DNA of 64,000 bases from Aphis gossypii (lineage: Eukaryota; Arthropoda; Insecta; Hemiptera; Aphididae). The notes beneath the pieces are model-generated. The model saw nothing but the letters and a program-made list of their open reading frames with translations, did no database searches and was not told the origin of the DNA. Within the stretch, counting starts at the first letter, position 1; every line of letters begins with the position of its first letter. A program made the translations under genes and the position numbers. The stretch lies in the NCBI RefSeq assembly GCF_020184175.1, contig NC_065532.1:15376001-15440000 (forward strand), given 5' to 3'. This document shows positions 52,607 to 64,000 of this stretch, one piece after another.

Positions 52607-54479
52607 ATTCGTGTTTTGGAATATAAATTAGCAGTAATGAATAAATCGGTGCCGAACTCAAATGCAGGTGTACCAACATTGAAATACAAAAATTCCCAAT
52701 GCATTGCCCAAATGTATGTATTTTCAACTTCAAAGATTATTGTAAGATAATGTGATACAACAACTATATACTATAGTAAATAGTAAATAGTAAATACTAG
52801 ATAGTATTAGTACTATGATGCTACTAGTTACTCCAGAGTGCAGAGTGCAGATTATTAGTTACTATAGTGGTTGCCGTCCATCCAGCATCCAGAACTGATA
52901 ATGAATAATATTCTGTTGCATTCGACCGTTTTTCGTCTAAACCTCGATGACAATTAGTTTTATACTGTAATGGTATAAAAATCTACGACTTGATGTTTTG
53001 AAACGTGAAAAAGTTATAAATTAAGTACTACTATATTATAACATACATTTATATATTTGTTGTGTGTTAAATCACATCGATTGGTATTTGATAGTACCTA
53101 TCGGCTATCATAGTGCTGGTAGTTGGATACGTCCAACTTGGACCCTTACCACTTACTGCAGGACTGGACATTTTCAATACTCAAGGTACAATGTGTTTTA
53201 CTATTTTATATAAAAACATTAAATTATTAATTATTAATAATTACATTAATCGATTTAGAATTTTTGTTTAAATTTTTTAAATTTTATTAATTATTGAAAG
53301 TATCAAAATACTTCTGTAAATTGCATCACATTTTTATAAGTAGAATTTGTGAACAGAAGGCAACTTAATACCTTATATTTTTAATTGGTACCTTAATATT
53401 GCTATCATATTTCTACTACATATTCTTAATTCTTAATTGACAATATTATTTTCAATAAAACTGTTGTATGTTCTAAATTTGTAATTTGTTCATTAAATTA
53501 TTCATGTTTTTAATTAAATTAAAATATAAATTTACTATAAATTTATTATATTTCATAACATTAATAAAAGAATTAAATAATAAAATATACATGTTAATTA
53601 TGTATTGATAAGACAAAATCATCATCAAGAGGAGAATACACTTTTAAAAGGTAACTTTTTAGCTCGTTTTATATACCTAATTATAATTTTATTAAGTATA
53701 TCAGGACTTAAAATACATCTGATTTCAGGGGACTAACCTTTGACAGATTTCTATAGCGGAAAAAAAACCTTTGGAGTTTAAAATTACCAACTCCCAATAT
53801 CCCCCCCTCTTTTATGTACCATTTACCTTACACAATAATCTTATTTATATGACACTGATACTAAAAACACATAAAATAAGTACAAGTATAAGTTCAATAT
53901 ATTTTAAATTATGTTGAAATATCTAAATGTTTGTTATTACTTACTTATTTCGGCAATCAAAACTAAAAACCGGTTATAAAACTTGGAACACACATTTGTT
54001 ATTCAGGGGACACAATATTTTAGACTTATAGGTATATTATATAATTAAAATATCTTTTAAGTTTAAGTAATGACTAATGCCTATCTATGATTTATTAGAA
54101 TACTGAGTTTCTTAGTATTCATCACTTAATGAACTTATTTTACTTTATAGTTTATATCATGATTTAAATCAATTATTCAATTCGATATTGGACAAATTAA
54201 GCACTAGTGTTATTTATAATTTTCCATGTATGTAATATACAATGTTATTTCAAAACTTCAATAAAATATTAATTTTATCCATTTAAAATTAAAATTAATT
54301 AGGTAGGTACATAGTTATAACAGTTTAATAAATTTATTGATGATTCAATTGATGCTACTATTGTTTATTGGTATTTAATCTCCAAATTATTTTTTCTATT
54401 CAGTAAACATTTTGTTAGTCATTAATTAAGGAAAGATATGTATCATTCTGTTTGCTAGATTCAATTGGATAGTTTCAAC
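52607..54479. promoter_or_regulatory. Upstream region of the RING/BRCT gene with candidate leader exon
   Basis: The start codon exon at 55657 has its own acceptor, so a leader exon must lie upstream. The best candidate ends at 53185 with donor CTCAAG/GTACAA, preceded by a GC-richer stretch (53100-53185). The rest is AT-rich with no gene seen. Confidence 0.35.
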
Positions 54480-55450
54480 ATTTACTGTGATCTACAACAT
54501 AAATCCTTCCATTCTTGCACTCCCAGGGCTTTAAGATCCTTTTCTACTACGTCTATACTCCGCACCACGAGAGAAGGAACCCGTGTCCCGACCAAATTGC
54601 AACCGACTCCGCGCATCCCTACGAACTGTAGAGGACAAAGTGGGGGAAACGGAGCCTAGTAACGCTAGCTGCCGTCAGTCTGCATGCGCAAAATGGGTTC
54701 CTTCTCTCGTGGCGCGGAGTATAGCCACGTCTGCCTCGAGGCCTTTTTCTTTCTGGTTTCAAATCAATAACTGCTCTGATGATTTCTTGTTCATTTCTTC
54801 TCATAATATGAGTCAGCCACTGAATTCTTTGCCCTTTTATGTAACTAGTAACTGGTGCTTTGCCCAGTTCCTCCTAAAGTTCCTTGTTAAACTTTCTTCT
54901 CTGTTCACTTGTTCTTTTATTATGAACTGGTCTGCATATTATCCTCCAAATTTTATTTTCAAAAGTTCTAAGTCGTCTCACTGTAATACTTGTCGTTGTC
55001 CATACTTCACACCCATAAGTGAGAGTGGGTCTAATTATCGCCGTGTACAGTCTGAGTTTTGTTTTCTTAAATAGAGCTTTGGATTTGAAGAATTTGGACT
55101 GTGCAAACGACTACTTTCTGCTTTTGGTATCCTCATACCAATCTCTCGTGACCAATCATTCTCTATATTAAGCAGTACTCCTAGATATTGGAATTCTTCA
55201 ACTTTTTCAAAAACTATTGCATTTAGATCGTCTTGGTATGGTTCTCCATCGAGAAGCTCCATAATTTTGGCTTTTTCCCCATTAATTCATAACTCTACTT
55301 TTGCTGCGATCCGTGGTTAAACCTAGAGCACCCTCTAGTGATTCACTTTGTTAATCACTATCCCACTTGCTTCAACTTGCATAAATTGGACAATAGCGGG
55401 GATAGTGTGTCGCTATGTTTTAAGCCAGTTTCTACTGTGAAAACCTCAGA
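54480..55450 (-). pseudogene. LINE reverse-transcriptase fragment, dead
   Basis: Minus-strand frames read ETGLKHSDTLSPLLSNL (an RT block), VEEFQYLGVLLNIENDW, LYTAIIRPTLTYGCEVW, KGQRIQWLTHIMRR and, past a nested MITE, DVVEKDLKALGVQEW. These are consecutive blocks of the C-terminal half of a non-LTR retrotransposon polymerase. Frameshifts and an in-frame TAG (in EL*EELGKAP) show it is inactive. It lies antisense, just upstream of the RING exon. Confidence 0.85.
54554..54723. mobile_element. 170-bp MITE nested in the LINE fragment
   Basis: Terminal inverted repeats of 29 bp (54554-54582 and 54695-54723), starting TATACTCCGC and differing at about one base, enclose a GC-rich interior. LINE coding blocks continue on both sides (PRGRR and DVVEKDL), which shows insertion into the LINE. 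ACGTC occurs at both outer flanks but not symmetrically, so the exact target duplication is unresolved. Confidence 0.75.
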
Positions 55451-55660
55451 TATATTACACATACTAAAAATAATATTATTATCCCTTAGAGTAATATAAA
55501 AAGTGAGGTTATAGTATTTTTTTCAATTTAATATACTTTTTGCCTTTCGATCCATTGTTTTTTTTCAGATTTTAATGGCCACCCAGTGTCAAGTTAAACT
55601 AGATGGGTTTATTATATGATATTTCAATTAATTAATTTTTTTTTTTTTTTTTTCAGAAAA

Positions 55661-57348
55661 ATGTTTTCTTGTTCAATTTGTGATGAGGCATTTGTTGGAA
55701 TTCACCAGGACTCTACTTTTACAACACTGTGTGGCCATGTCTTTCATCATCATTGTCTTATGAATTGGTTAGAAAGGTAAAATATATCATTTTAATTTTA
55801 CATATGTTATATATAAATTGCTTAAAAAAATGTATATTTTTATATGTTATTTTATGTCTTAAGATCAGAGACTTGTCCACATTGTCGTGCACAAGTATCA
55901 ATGAATACATTAGTTAAATTGTTTTTACAAGTTGATCCTCATGCTCGAGTATCGTGGGATAGAAAAACTGACGAAGAAATAGAAACACTTAAGTAAATAT
56001 TTATACTTTATTTCAAATTTAATAATTAATATTGAAGTATACTTTATCATTTTTAATAAATTAGAACATAAGGTAATAATACTATCTTTTTTATTTCATT
56101 AAAGATTTTTTTTTTATCTAATATATAACTAAATTACAATTTTTTGATTTTCAAATTTAGGTATACAATTACTAGTACTAATGCAAATTATAATAAATGT
56201 ATTTTTCTTCTTCTGAAATGTCTTCTCTCTAAGAGTTTTTGCTGCCATTACTACACTTCACCACCCATCTCTGTCTTGCACTGCCTTTCTTCAATCCTCG
56301 ACTTCAAGGTTTTCTTGGATCTTCTTCTCCCACCACTTCAATCCATTTTTTTCTAAGTCTTCCTCTAGATATTTTGTCTTGTAGTTTCCATTTCAATGCT
56401 ACTCTAACTGCTTTGTTCTCTCCTCTTCTTATTATATGACCTACCCATTGTAACCTTTGGCCTTTAATTAAGGTTGTAACTGGTGCTAGTTCCAACATAT
56501 TGTCAGCTCTTTGTTATATCTCCTCTGCCAGTTCCCAGTTGTTTCATCAATGAACCTAACTCGTACATTATATTGTAGAGACTGTCTCTGCGGATACTGC
56601 ATAGGCCTTTTTAAAACCTATAAATAGTTGCTACAGAGCAGTCTAGAAAAAACAAAAACAAAAGAATGTTGTAAAACCAACCTAACAGTTGTTACAATAA
56701 TAAAAAAAATTGTATAAGCTGGTACATATTCATTTTTGTTTTTAGGGGGCAAATAAAAACTTTAAAATGTAAACAATCCCAAAATTCTAATACTATCTAT
56801 AGTCTGGAATGTCAACTAAAATCTAGAAATAATGCTTTAAAAAGTACCAAAGAATATATTGATACACTTAAAAGTCAATTCGAAAGGCAAAAAAAGGAAA
56901 ACATTGCAATTAATGCTAATCTAAAACTATTAAAAGAGTAAGTAATCATTTAATATTGTAATGTTATAAAGTTAATCTAACAATGTTTTTTTTTTATATT
57001 TAAAATGTTTAATATTTTTTTAGAAAATTAAATGCATCAGAAACTGAAAAAAAGAAATTTGAATTAAAATTGCTAGAACAAACAACAGAAGTTCAATCAT
57101 TAACAAAAAATCTTTATGATTTACAATCACAAAATTCAGTAATAATTGAGTATGTAAATATATTTTTATTTAATCGAATTATGTACCTATTATCTTAATT
57201 AAAATTGGATATTTTGACTAATTTAATTTTTTTATTGACTAGTAAATTAAAATCTGAAATAGCTAAATTAAAATCAGAAAAAGCATATTTTCAAAAAAGA
57301 TGTCATAATACAGAAAATATAAATATTGAACAACCATGTACATCAAAG
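55661..57348 (+). CDS. TRAIP-like RING/coiled-coil exons (N-terminal part of a probable RING-BRCT protein)
   Basis: Coding exons are 55661-55776 (exon begins 55657), 55864-55992, 56746-56937, 57024-57149 and 57243-57348, in phase, giving 223 residues. Residues 4-46 form a complete C3H2C3 RING (C4, C7, C24, H26, H29, C32, C43, C46; LCGHVFHHHCL...TCPHC). Residues 75-215 are Lys/Glu/Gln-rich coiled coil. The layout resembles TRAIP/nopo E3 ligases, which act on stalled replisomes in the nucleus, but human TRAIP has 469 residues. The last exon ends in phase 0 at a good donor (AAG/GTAAAT). Unspliced readthrough would give a stop two codons later (TAG at 57355-57357). The next exon with protein content on this strand is the PTIP-like one at 58988, also phase 0, so the two may form one protein. 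Intron 3 contains a LINE fragment. Confidence 0.75.
56165..56590 (-). pseudogene. Second LINE fragment, in the RING gene intron
   Basis: Minus-strand frames read VRVRFIDETTGNWQRRYN, KGQRLQWVGHIIRRGENKAV, KKWIEVVGEEDPRKP and MAAKTLREKTFQKK, the C-terminal end of a LINE polymerase. Frameshifts separate the blocks. It is related to, but not identical with, the LINE at 54480-55450. Confidence 0.8.
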
Positions 57349-58987
57349 GTAAATTAGTATTTTTTTTGTCTTTTATCTAATGTGGTAGAAACATAAATAT
57401 AATAGCGTAATTTATTTAAAATATGCATTTCAAATTAAACTCACCCAATTAAAAGATTAAATGTTACCTTTAACTTTAAGCATACTGGACTATACAGTAT
57501 GTAACAGAAGTCCCGTATTAGCCTTAATATCTCCACGAGAATTTAATATACTTAAATGCTGTTTTTTTTTACAATACTAAGTATGGAAATTCTGATTGAA
57601 TGGAATAAAATTCAATTTTTAAAAAATTCCAAAAAAAATGTTTATGCATTTAAGAATTTTTAAGATAGCCATTTTGTAAAACATATTTTTTAAAACAGTT
57701 AAAAAAAATATATTAAAATTAAAATTGAATAAAAATTGACCAAGTTAGAGCCAGATTTGCTGTATTACTTAATTATTAATACTAGAGCCAAGTTAGAATA
57801 ATTGTAATAAAAAAATCAATTATTTCACATTTCAATAATAAAATATCTATTTCAGCGTGACAATACTTTTACAAACCTAATTATAGTTTTGATTTGATTA
57901 GAAATAAAAATAGCCATGTATTATCATTTGCTGAACAGCGAAAATGGTTACCTATTTTTAAGTATTTTAATTATCATGAAGTGAACCTAAAGTTACAAAA
58001 TTTGAAATAATCTTACAGTTATAATTATCGCAATTTATAATTCGTCGTGTTCATTGCCTGATCTCCGTCATAAAATGGAACAAAATATCTTAACTGAGTC
58101 ATTAAAAAATGTTAAAAACACTTAGGTCCAAATACTTCAACTCTGTGTAGCACATAATGGAGGTCACTTCTATTATTTTATAAAAAGAAATGAAAGTAAT
58201 GAATTATTTTTGTTTTAATGTTATTGAAATGTGAAATAATTGAATTTTTTATTACAATTATTCAAAATCATATCTTGCTCTAACTTTAGAGTAGTCTAAA
58301 TTATTTAATGTACTATTAAAATTTGTATTTCTTTTTTCATAGCAAGGAAAAATAAACAAAAAACTATGGAAATACTAAAAAAATGCAACACTTAATCAGT
58401 TTTTGACTAAATCAATTATTTCTTTATTTTATTATAGTTCATGTACAAATACCCACAGAATTTTATAACTTATAAAATGTTTATATTATCATTTTCTATA
58501 CGTGGTATAATTTTCAAAATAATTGGACTCTCTTTGAGCTATTTATAGGCATGAGAAGAGTTTTCAATTTTTTTTAGGTCTTATCCTATAAGTTATAAGT
58601 ATTAATAAAAATGTATTTGCTGTTAAAATTCTCGAAAATGTATCCCTCATAAGTTGTTTTTATATCTGAATAAAACTACTAAAAATAAAAAATAAATACT
58701 ACAAAATACTAAAAATATTTAAAGTTCAATTTTTTAAATATGCTTTTAAAGAAGTTAAATAAAATTACTTATTTTACTGATAGATAATGAATACTAATCG
58801 TTTTGTTATAAATGTGTATAAAACATTATACACGGAGATTTAAAACTGTAACATATATTAAATTGTTACAAATTTTACTATGTACTATATTTAATAAAGT
58901 TTTATATAAATGTATAAAAAATAATAAAATTAAGACTTTTTGCATAAAATATTTAATGTTATGTATGTCTATTGTCTATATTTTCAG
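57349..58987 (+). other. Intron between RING/coiled-coil and BRCT exons
   Basis: This is 1.6 kb of AT-rich sequence with no coding exon. It ends in a well-formed 3' splice site (TTGTCTATATTTTCAG) that abuts the BRCT-side exon. An AATAAA near 57603 could in principle end a short TRAIP-like transcript. Confidence 0.55.
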
Positions 58988-61900
58988 ATGTGTATTGAAA
59001 ATGAAAATGCAATACCACTTCAAAATCAAACTAAAAAATTATATTATGGGCATGATCCTCAGTTACACTGTAAGATATTTAATAATCATTTTCCAGTTAA
59101 AAATAAAATGTTTTTTTAAAATAATCACAAAAAATTATATTATATTATTTAATCAAGTATGAATAAAAAAAAAATAGAAAGAACAAATTAAAGAAATTTT
59201 TAACCTTATCTTAGTAAAATATACTTTAATAGTAGTAATCTCAGCTCTCGAATTATTGATGGAAAAATATACACCTTCTAATTTCTATTATCAAAACTAC
59301 TAAACTTAATTATGATTTTGTGTTAATAATAAAAATAATAAAATAGAATGTGTTCATTGTAAAACATATACTTTTAAATTGTTGATACTATCTAGTTTTA
59401 TATTAAATATTTAACATGTAATTAATAAAATGTATTTTTTAATTCATAGTAACTGCCCAACAATTTTTATTAGGATGTGTATTTTTAATTGTTGAACTCC
59501 AAGTTGAGCATGAAGGTAATTTATGCAATGACATAAAAATGTCTAAAATTGATATTATTGCACATGGTGGATCAGTTGATCAGATATATTCAACTCGCAT
59601 TACACATGTAATGTGTATAACTCAAAAACATCATATAGTTGAACAAGTAAAAATAATATTAATTTTAATACTAATTAAATAATATAAAAATATAATTATT
59701 GATAATTGAATTTTTTCCTTGCATTATTTTTTTTAGGCTATTAAAGATGGCAAAAGATGCGTGACTGATTTCTGGCTCAGAGATGTCATTGCTAGAAAAC
59801 ATATGATTCCACCTTGGTTAGCTCATCATTTTCCACTACCATACAGGTAAAAATAATCTAGATGTATAATACATCAATACAAATGTTGCAGTAAAATCTT
59901 TTAAGTTAAAACGAGTTTAATCTTAAATATTTTTACTATTATCATAAATGTGTGTATAATTAACATTTTTTCATTTTTATTAAATTGTTTTTATTATTAT
60001 TTTTTAGTATAAATCAAAATTTGCCATGTCAAGATTTAAACATTTATATTGCTAATTTTAGTATAAATGAATATTATAGAATTAAATCAATGATTGAACT
60101 AGTTGGCGGTCGTGTTATTGATGAAGTTACCAAAGCTGATATTATAGTTAGCATGAAGTAAGATATTATTTTTAAAATATTAATGTACAATAAATTATAC
60201 ATATAATGTTTACGCCGAAGCCGCTCCTACGATTTGGTGCGGTTAGCGGCAACAACTAGCGGGATGCTGGGGAAGGTCAAGGTTACCCAGATACAACAAA
60301 TTAGGTACAAGTACAATAATATAAATATAATTGATGGCAGATGCCACGCGCTTATATATATATAAATAATAATAATTATGCGGACCTGTACGCGAAATAA
60401 CAATAATAATTAAAAAGAATCCAACAATTGATTCATTTTACGTATAATAACAATATAAGAGACCTGTGCTGCTACACTGTAGCTCTGACACGGTGGATCC
60501 CAACTGGAAAGGCAACAGCTCTTGAATAATAGATTAAGTATATAAATGTATAATAATTGCTCGCCCGGATGAAGCCAGAGTGTAGTGAACAAGTCAGGCC
60601 CCAACTATTTTGGGACTTACAACAATTGTCACTACACTTCACGGTGTATAATAATATCTTAAAACAACCTAAAGAGGGTCAGTTGACCATGATGTCAACC
60701 CAAAACTGTAAAACAGGCGAACATGAAACACAGACCAGGTTCAGCGGCTGGTTACGACGGTCACACACTTGAAATATAATTCTATAAAGGCGTAAATGGC
60801 GGCACAACGACTTAGCACACAAAGAAAATACGTTGGCCGTACACGCGGTAAGATCGCAACAGCAGCGTGAGGACGCAACAATGTGTGCTCGACCGCTTGA
60901 AAAAGACAAAAATTAAAAGCCGGCTGCAAATAGCCAACAGCTAGCAGTCCGGTGCAGGACAGCAGAAAAGGGGGTAAACAACTTTATGAAGCTGCCCCAT
61001 CTGACACGCCGCTGAAGTGACATACATAGGTCGCGTCCATGCTTGACATTTAATGTACTATAAAATAAAATTTATGTCAGCAGTTACTTCTATAATTAAT
61101 AAAAGTTGTTTTTTGTCCCATCAAATCTTATGTGAAAAATACATCTATACATATATATTTTGTGCACTCAAAATAACTAAAATATATTTCTGATAAATGA
61201 CTTAGGTATATTTTATATTATGAAATAAAAGTAAACTTATTAGAAATACTCATAAACAAAAGAGAAACAACCAGATAATTTACTATATAATTTGTGTCAC
61301 TTTCCAAAAATTATTTTCAGTCTACCTACCCTTAGTCGCTGACTAAATCTAAAGTTGCGGAAGTACAAGACTTTCTAAAAATTCTGGAGTTTAAGTTCTC
61401 AAGTTGGTTAATTTTTTTTTATCCTCTTTAACATGAGTACTCAACTGCTTTATTATAAAAAACAAATGTAAAAACTAATACCAATTAAAAAAAAGTTAAA
61501 ACTGCAGCTTTTGTGTACACTTAAAAATTTCAAATACTCAACAGTTTAACTTACCTTAACTCAAAATAATTAATAATATCATTATCAATTATTGATTCTT
61601 TCTATTTTTAATAAACATTATTCGTGCAACTCAACTAAATTTAAACTATAGGCTCTCTTATAAAACTGCTGACTAGATTTAATCGTGTAAATGTATATTT
61701 TTTTATTAAAAATTATAGTTTTTTTTTTTTATTTATTTACAATATTTTATTCATTTTTACTATCTAATATAATCGTTTAAATGTTTATTATTTCTAATAA
61801 ACAATTAATTAAATTTATTTATATTTTTAACTGTAGATTAGAAGGTGAATTAGCAGAAAGTTCTTTTATAAACAGAGTGGTTAATGTTCAATGGATAAAT

Positions 61901-63068
61901 GATATAATTTTTGGGGAAAAACTCAGTTTAAAAAAATCAGGATATTCACAATATCAACAATTTGATTTAAGTGATCCATTTTTAGTAAATTATGACATGG
62001 TACCTCACTTAATGGGTATGTTATCAATTAATTATATTTTTTTGTATCTTGTACATTGCTTTGCAATATACTTTTAATTTTAAAGATGTCTACTCAATGT
62101 TCATAATTCATTCACTTATTTTAATTGGCTTAGAGAACTTCACACAAAAATGTTTTGTCTCCCTCTTTTATAAAATATTAGTAACTCAGTAACTGCAATC
62201 AGTCAAACTAATTTTATGTTGTTAGCTTCAATTTTAAAAATATCTGTATTTCTATATTTATTTTATATACTTTGGTTTGTATACCTTAAATAAATTTAAA
62301 TATTTATAACTCACTAACTAAACTTATTAAAATTATAAAATGTAAAAATTGACATACAAACAAATTCTTATCACATATATTCTTATCTTTAAGGTTGATA
62401 ATAGATTAATTTACTCTAATATTTCAGCTAACAACAATTATTCTATGTTTATAATTCTATTTAAATAAAATAAGATAGAGACAACACATTGGTATGACAT
62501 TCTCTTAAGAATCAAATAATAATTATAAGTTTTAAATTTTAAATATTGATTTTTTTTTTTTTTTTGATATTTTTAGAGGCTTGGAAATTTCCTCTAAGTT
62601 TTTATAGCGCTCAAAAATTTGATGATTATTCTGTAAGTCCAGATAGTTCTACAAAATTTAAAAGACAAAAAACTCTATCTAAAACTCCAGAATTGATCAA
62701 TTTAGTTGATGATGACAATGACAATGATGTAGTCATTACTTATATAAAAACCGTACCAAAATCAAAACCAAGTGTTTTGTTTTCTGGTTTTTCAACGGAT
62801 GATAGAGAAATACTTAAAATGGTATTTAGCTATCTTGTTTTTTTATTATTATTATTATTATTGTTATTTATATAATAATATATCTGTTTTTATTTTTAGA
62901 TATTGTATTTACTTGGTGGTAAACTTGCAAGTCGCCAATTTGATCCAACTCATTTAGTCTTAAATAAACCTAAAGTTTCATTAGATTTTTTTATTTGTCT
63001 TCCAACTGTTAAATATGTTGTCAATGCAAATTGGTTAAAAGATTCACATTCCAATTTGGAACTTCAAG
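58988..63068 (+). CDS. PTIP (PAXIP1)-like BRCT exons, continuing past the window
   Basis: Coding exons are 58988-59069, 59450-59646, 59737-59846, 60008-60157, 61837-62015, 62577-62821 and 62900-63068; the last ends in phase 1 and no continuation is seen before 64000. The translation (377 residues) starts with a YYGHDPQ linker. A BRCT domain follows (FLLGCVFLIVE, AHGGSVDQIYSTRITHV, GKRCVTDFWLRDVI, HFPLPY), then a second BRCT (IELVGGRVIDE, VVNVQWINDIIFGE, YQQFDLSDPF, MEAWKFP), an acidic linker (VDDDNDND) and the start of a third (SVLFSGFSTDD, YLLGGKLASRQFDPTHLV, ANWLKDS). These match the third to fifth BRCTs of PTIP, a chromatin and DNA-damage adaptor that binds phosphoproteins and MLL3/4 complexes. 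The usual N-terminal BRCT pair is absent; RING exons precede instead. Confidence 0.85.
60210..61050. mobile_element. GC-rich insertion in BRCT gene intron, possible solo LTR
   Basis: A sharply bounded GC-rich block of 840 bp interrupts the AT-rich intron. TAATGT occurs directly on both sides (60204-60209 and 61051-61056), fitting a 6-bp target duplication. A TATA-like run (CTTATATATATATAAAT, near 60350) lies inside, with no long frame, as in an LTR. An alternative with TGTTTAC (60207) and GTAAACA (about 60973-60979) as ends is possible but has no matching flanks. Confidence 0.45.
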
Positions 63069-64000
63069 GTAAAAACACATTTTTAGTATTTTCAATTATT
63101 ACATCAATAAAAAGTTTTTAAAATTTCCTGAGCAAATAGTTTACTTTATTAATAACTTAAAAATAATTTAATATGAAAATTAGTCGTGTAAATTTTAAAT
63201 AAAAAATATCTGAGTTATAGAAAAGACTACTTATATGAAATTAAAAATTCTTTAGGTCATGTTTTTCACATTTTAAGTTTTGAATATTATTATTTTATCT
63301 GTTTTGAATGGTATTTATTATTAAATAACTATTATCATTATTATTTATCAAAGAAAAGTAAAACTTCATATATTTTTTTAATTAAAATTATTAAATTCAA
63401 TTATTATTCTATTCAGTACTGTATTTTAAAATTGATGTAGTTTTTTCTATCATCACCTTCTAAAATGGTAAAAATACTGATTTTCAACTTTTGGGGGAGG
63501 GGGTGATATCTAGTGAATTTTAAAATTAATAACCACTGAAACTTGAAATTTTCACATAGTATTTATAATATTATTATTTTCTATGTATAGTATGATTTCC
63601 AAAGTAATTTAATTTTCTTTGAGTTATTGTTAGATAAAAATAAAGTGTAATATAATGTATATCATAACTAATAATAAAATCAAAAAAGGGTATCTTTTTA
63701 GTATTTTTTTTTTTTTTTGCTTTTTATGTGTTTTATTAATTTTACTAGTAATATTAAGATTATTGATCAATATACAGTGTTCTATGTATTTATTTCATTA
63801 TTATTTTTATTTTTTTATTATAGAATATTAGGTGTACATGAATTACACATTGCTTAGTTAGATATTTAAAGAAAAGTTTTTTGTTAATACATAATATTCA
63901 AAAGTAGCCTCTAGTTAATTGAAACAGAAATGAATTTTACTTAGTAAATATTTTATACCTGACCCAAAGAATAAATAAAAGTATTAAATTCCCCCATTTC
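63069..64000 (+). other. Intron of the PTIP-like gene running off the window
   Basis: AT-rich sequence after the last visible donor (CAAG/GTAAAA). I found no further exon; the remaining BRCT sequence must lie to the right. Confidence 0.5.

Noticed and set aside
54583..55074. 163-codon plus-strand frame
   Set aside because: It is antisense to the LINE polymerase fragment, whose minus-strand motifs are clear.
58812..59162. 116-codon plus-strand frame
   Set aside because: It crosses the splice acceptor at 58985-58987 and runs in a different frame from the YYGHDPQ-encoding exon; composition is typical of AT-rich intron.
1..64000. tRNA, rRNA, CRISPR or bacterial operon features
   Set aside because: I looked for conserved tRNA boxes, rRNA blocks and regularly spaced direct repeats and saw none.

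Overview
The window looks like an aphid (Hemiptera, Aphididae) nuclear genome segment. It is very AT-rich, its genes are split by mostly short GT-AG introns, it lacks bacterial operon features, and it is littered with small non-autonomous DNA transposons and LINE remnants. All encoded proteins are conserved animal proteins. The species assignment is inference from base composition and repeat style; the gene identities come from reading spliced translations exon by exon.

Layout, left to right. 0-1.4 kb: a GC-rich block of unknown role and an inverted pair of MULE-transposase fragments. 1.8-5.6 kb (minus): LETM1, mitochondrial inner-membrane protein, 10 coding exons. 5.6-8.9 kb: divergent intergenic region with a CpG-rich block that may hold the LETM1 promoter/first exon. 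8.9-14.1 kb (plus): a 17-exon ankyrin-Roc-COR-death-domain protein matching the non-kinase part of death-associated protein kinase 1. 14.5-15.1 kb (minus): gamma-glutamylaminecyclotransferase, tail-to-tail with the former. 16.0-17.5 kb (minus): intronless SF3A3. 21.7-30.6 kb (plus): EDEM3, 14 coding exons with a 4.6-kb last intron. 33.9-38.4 kb (minus): Ctr1-type copper transporter, 4 coding exons. 38.4-52 kb: no coding exon, but many transposable element relics; probably a long 5' intron of Ctr1 or plain intergenic DNA. 54.5-55.45 kb: dead LINE with a nested MITE. 55.66-63.07 kb and beyond the right edge (plus): RING-coiled-coil exons (TRAIP-like) followed, in the same phase, by PTIP (PAXIP1)-type BRCT exons.

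The genes are unrelated housekeeping functions (mitochondrial ion homeostasis, splicing, ER-associated degradation, copper uptake, DNA-damage signalling) and form no shared pathway; their adjacency shows only shared divergent promoters and convergent 3' ends.

The most notable candidate is the apparent in-phase joining of a TRAIP-like RING/coiled-coil head to PTIP BRCT domains, a RING-coiled-coil-BRCT architecture that I do not know from other animals. Second is the DAPK-like Roco protein that starts without any kinase domain and carries an extra in-frame 50-codon exon between Roc and COR.
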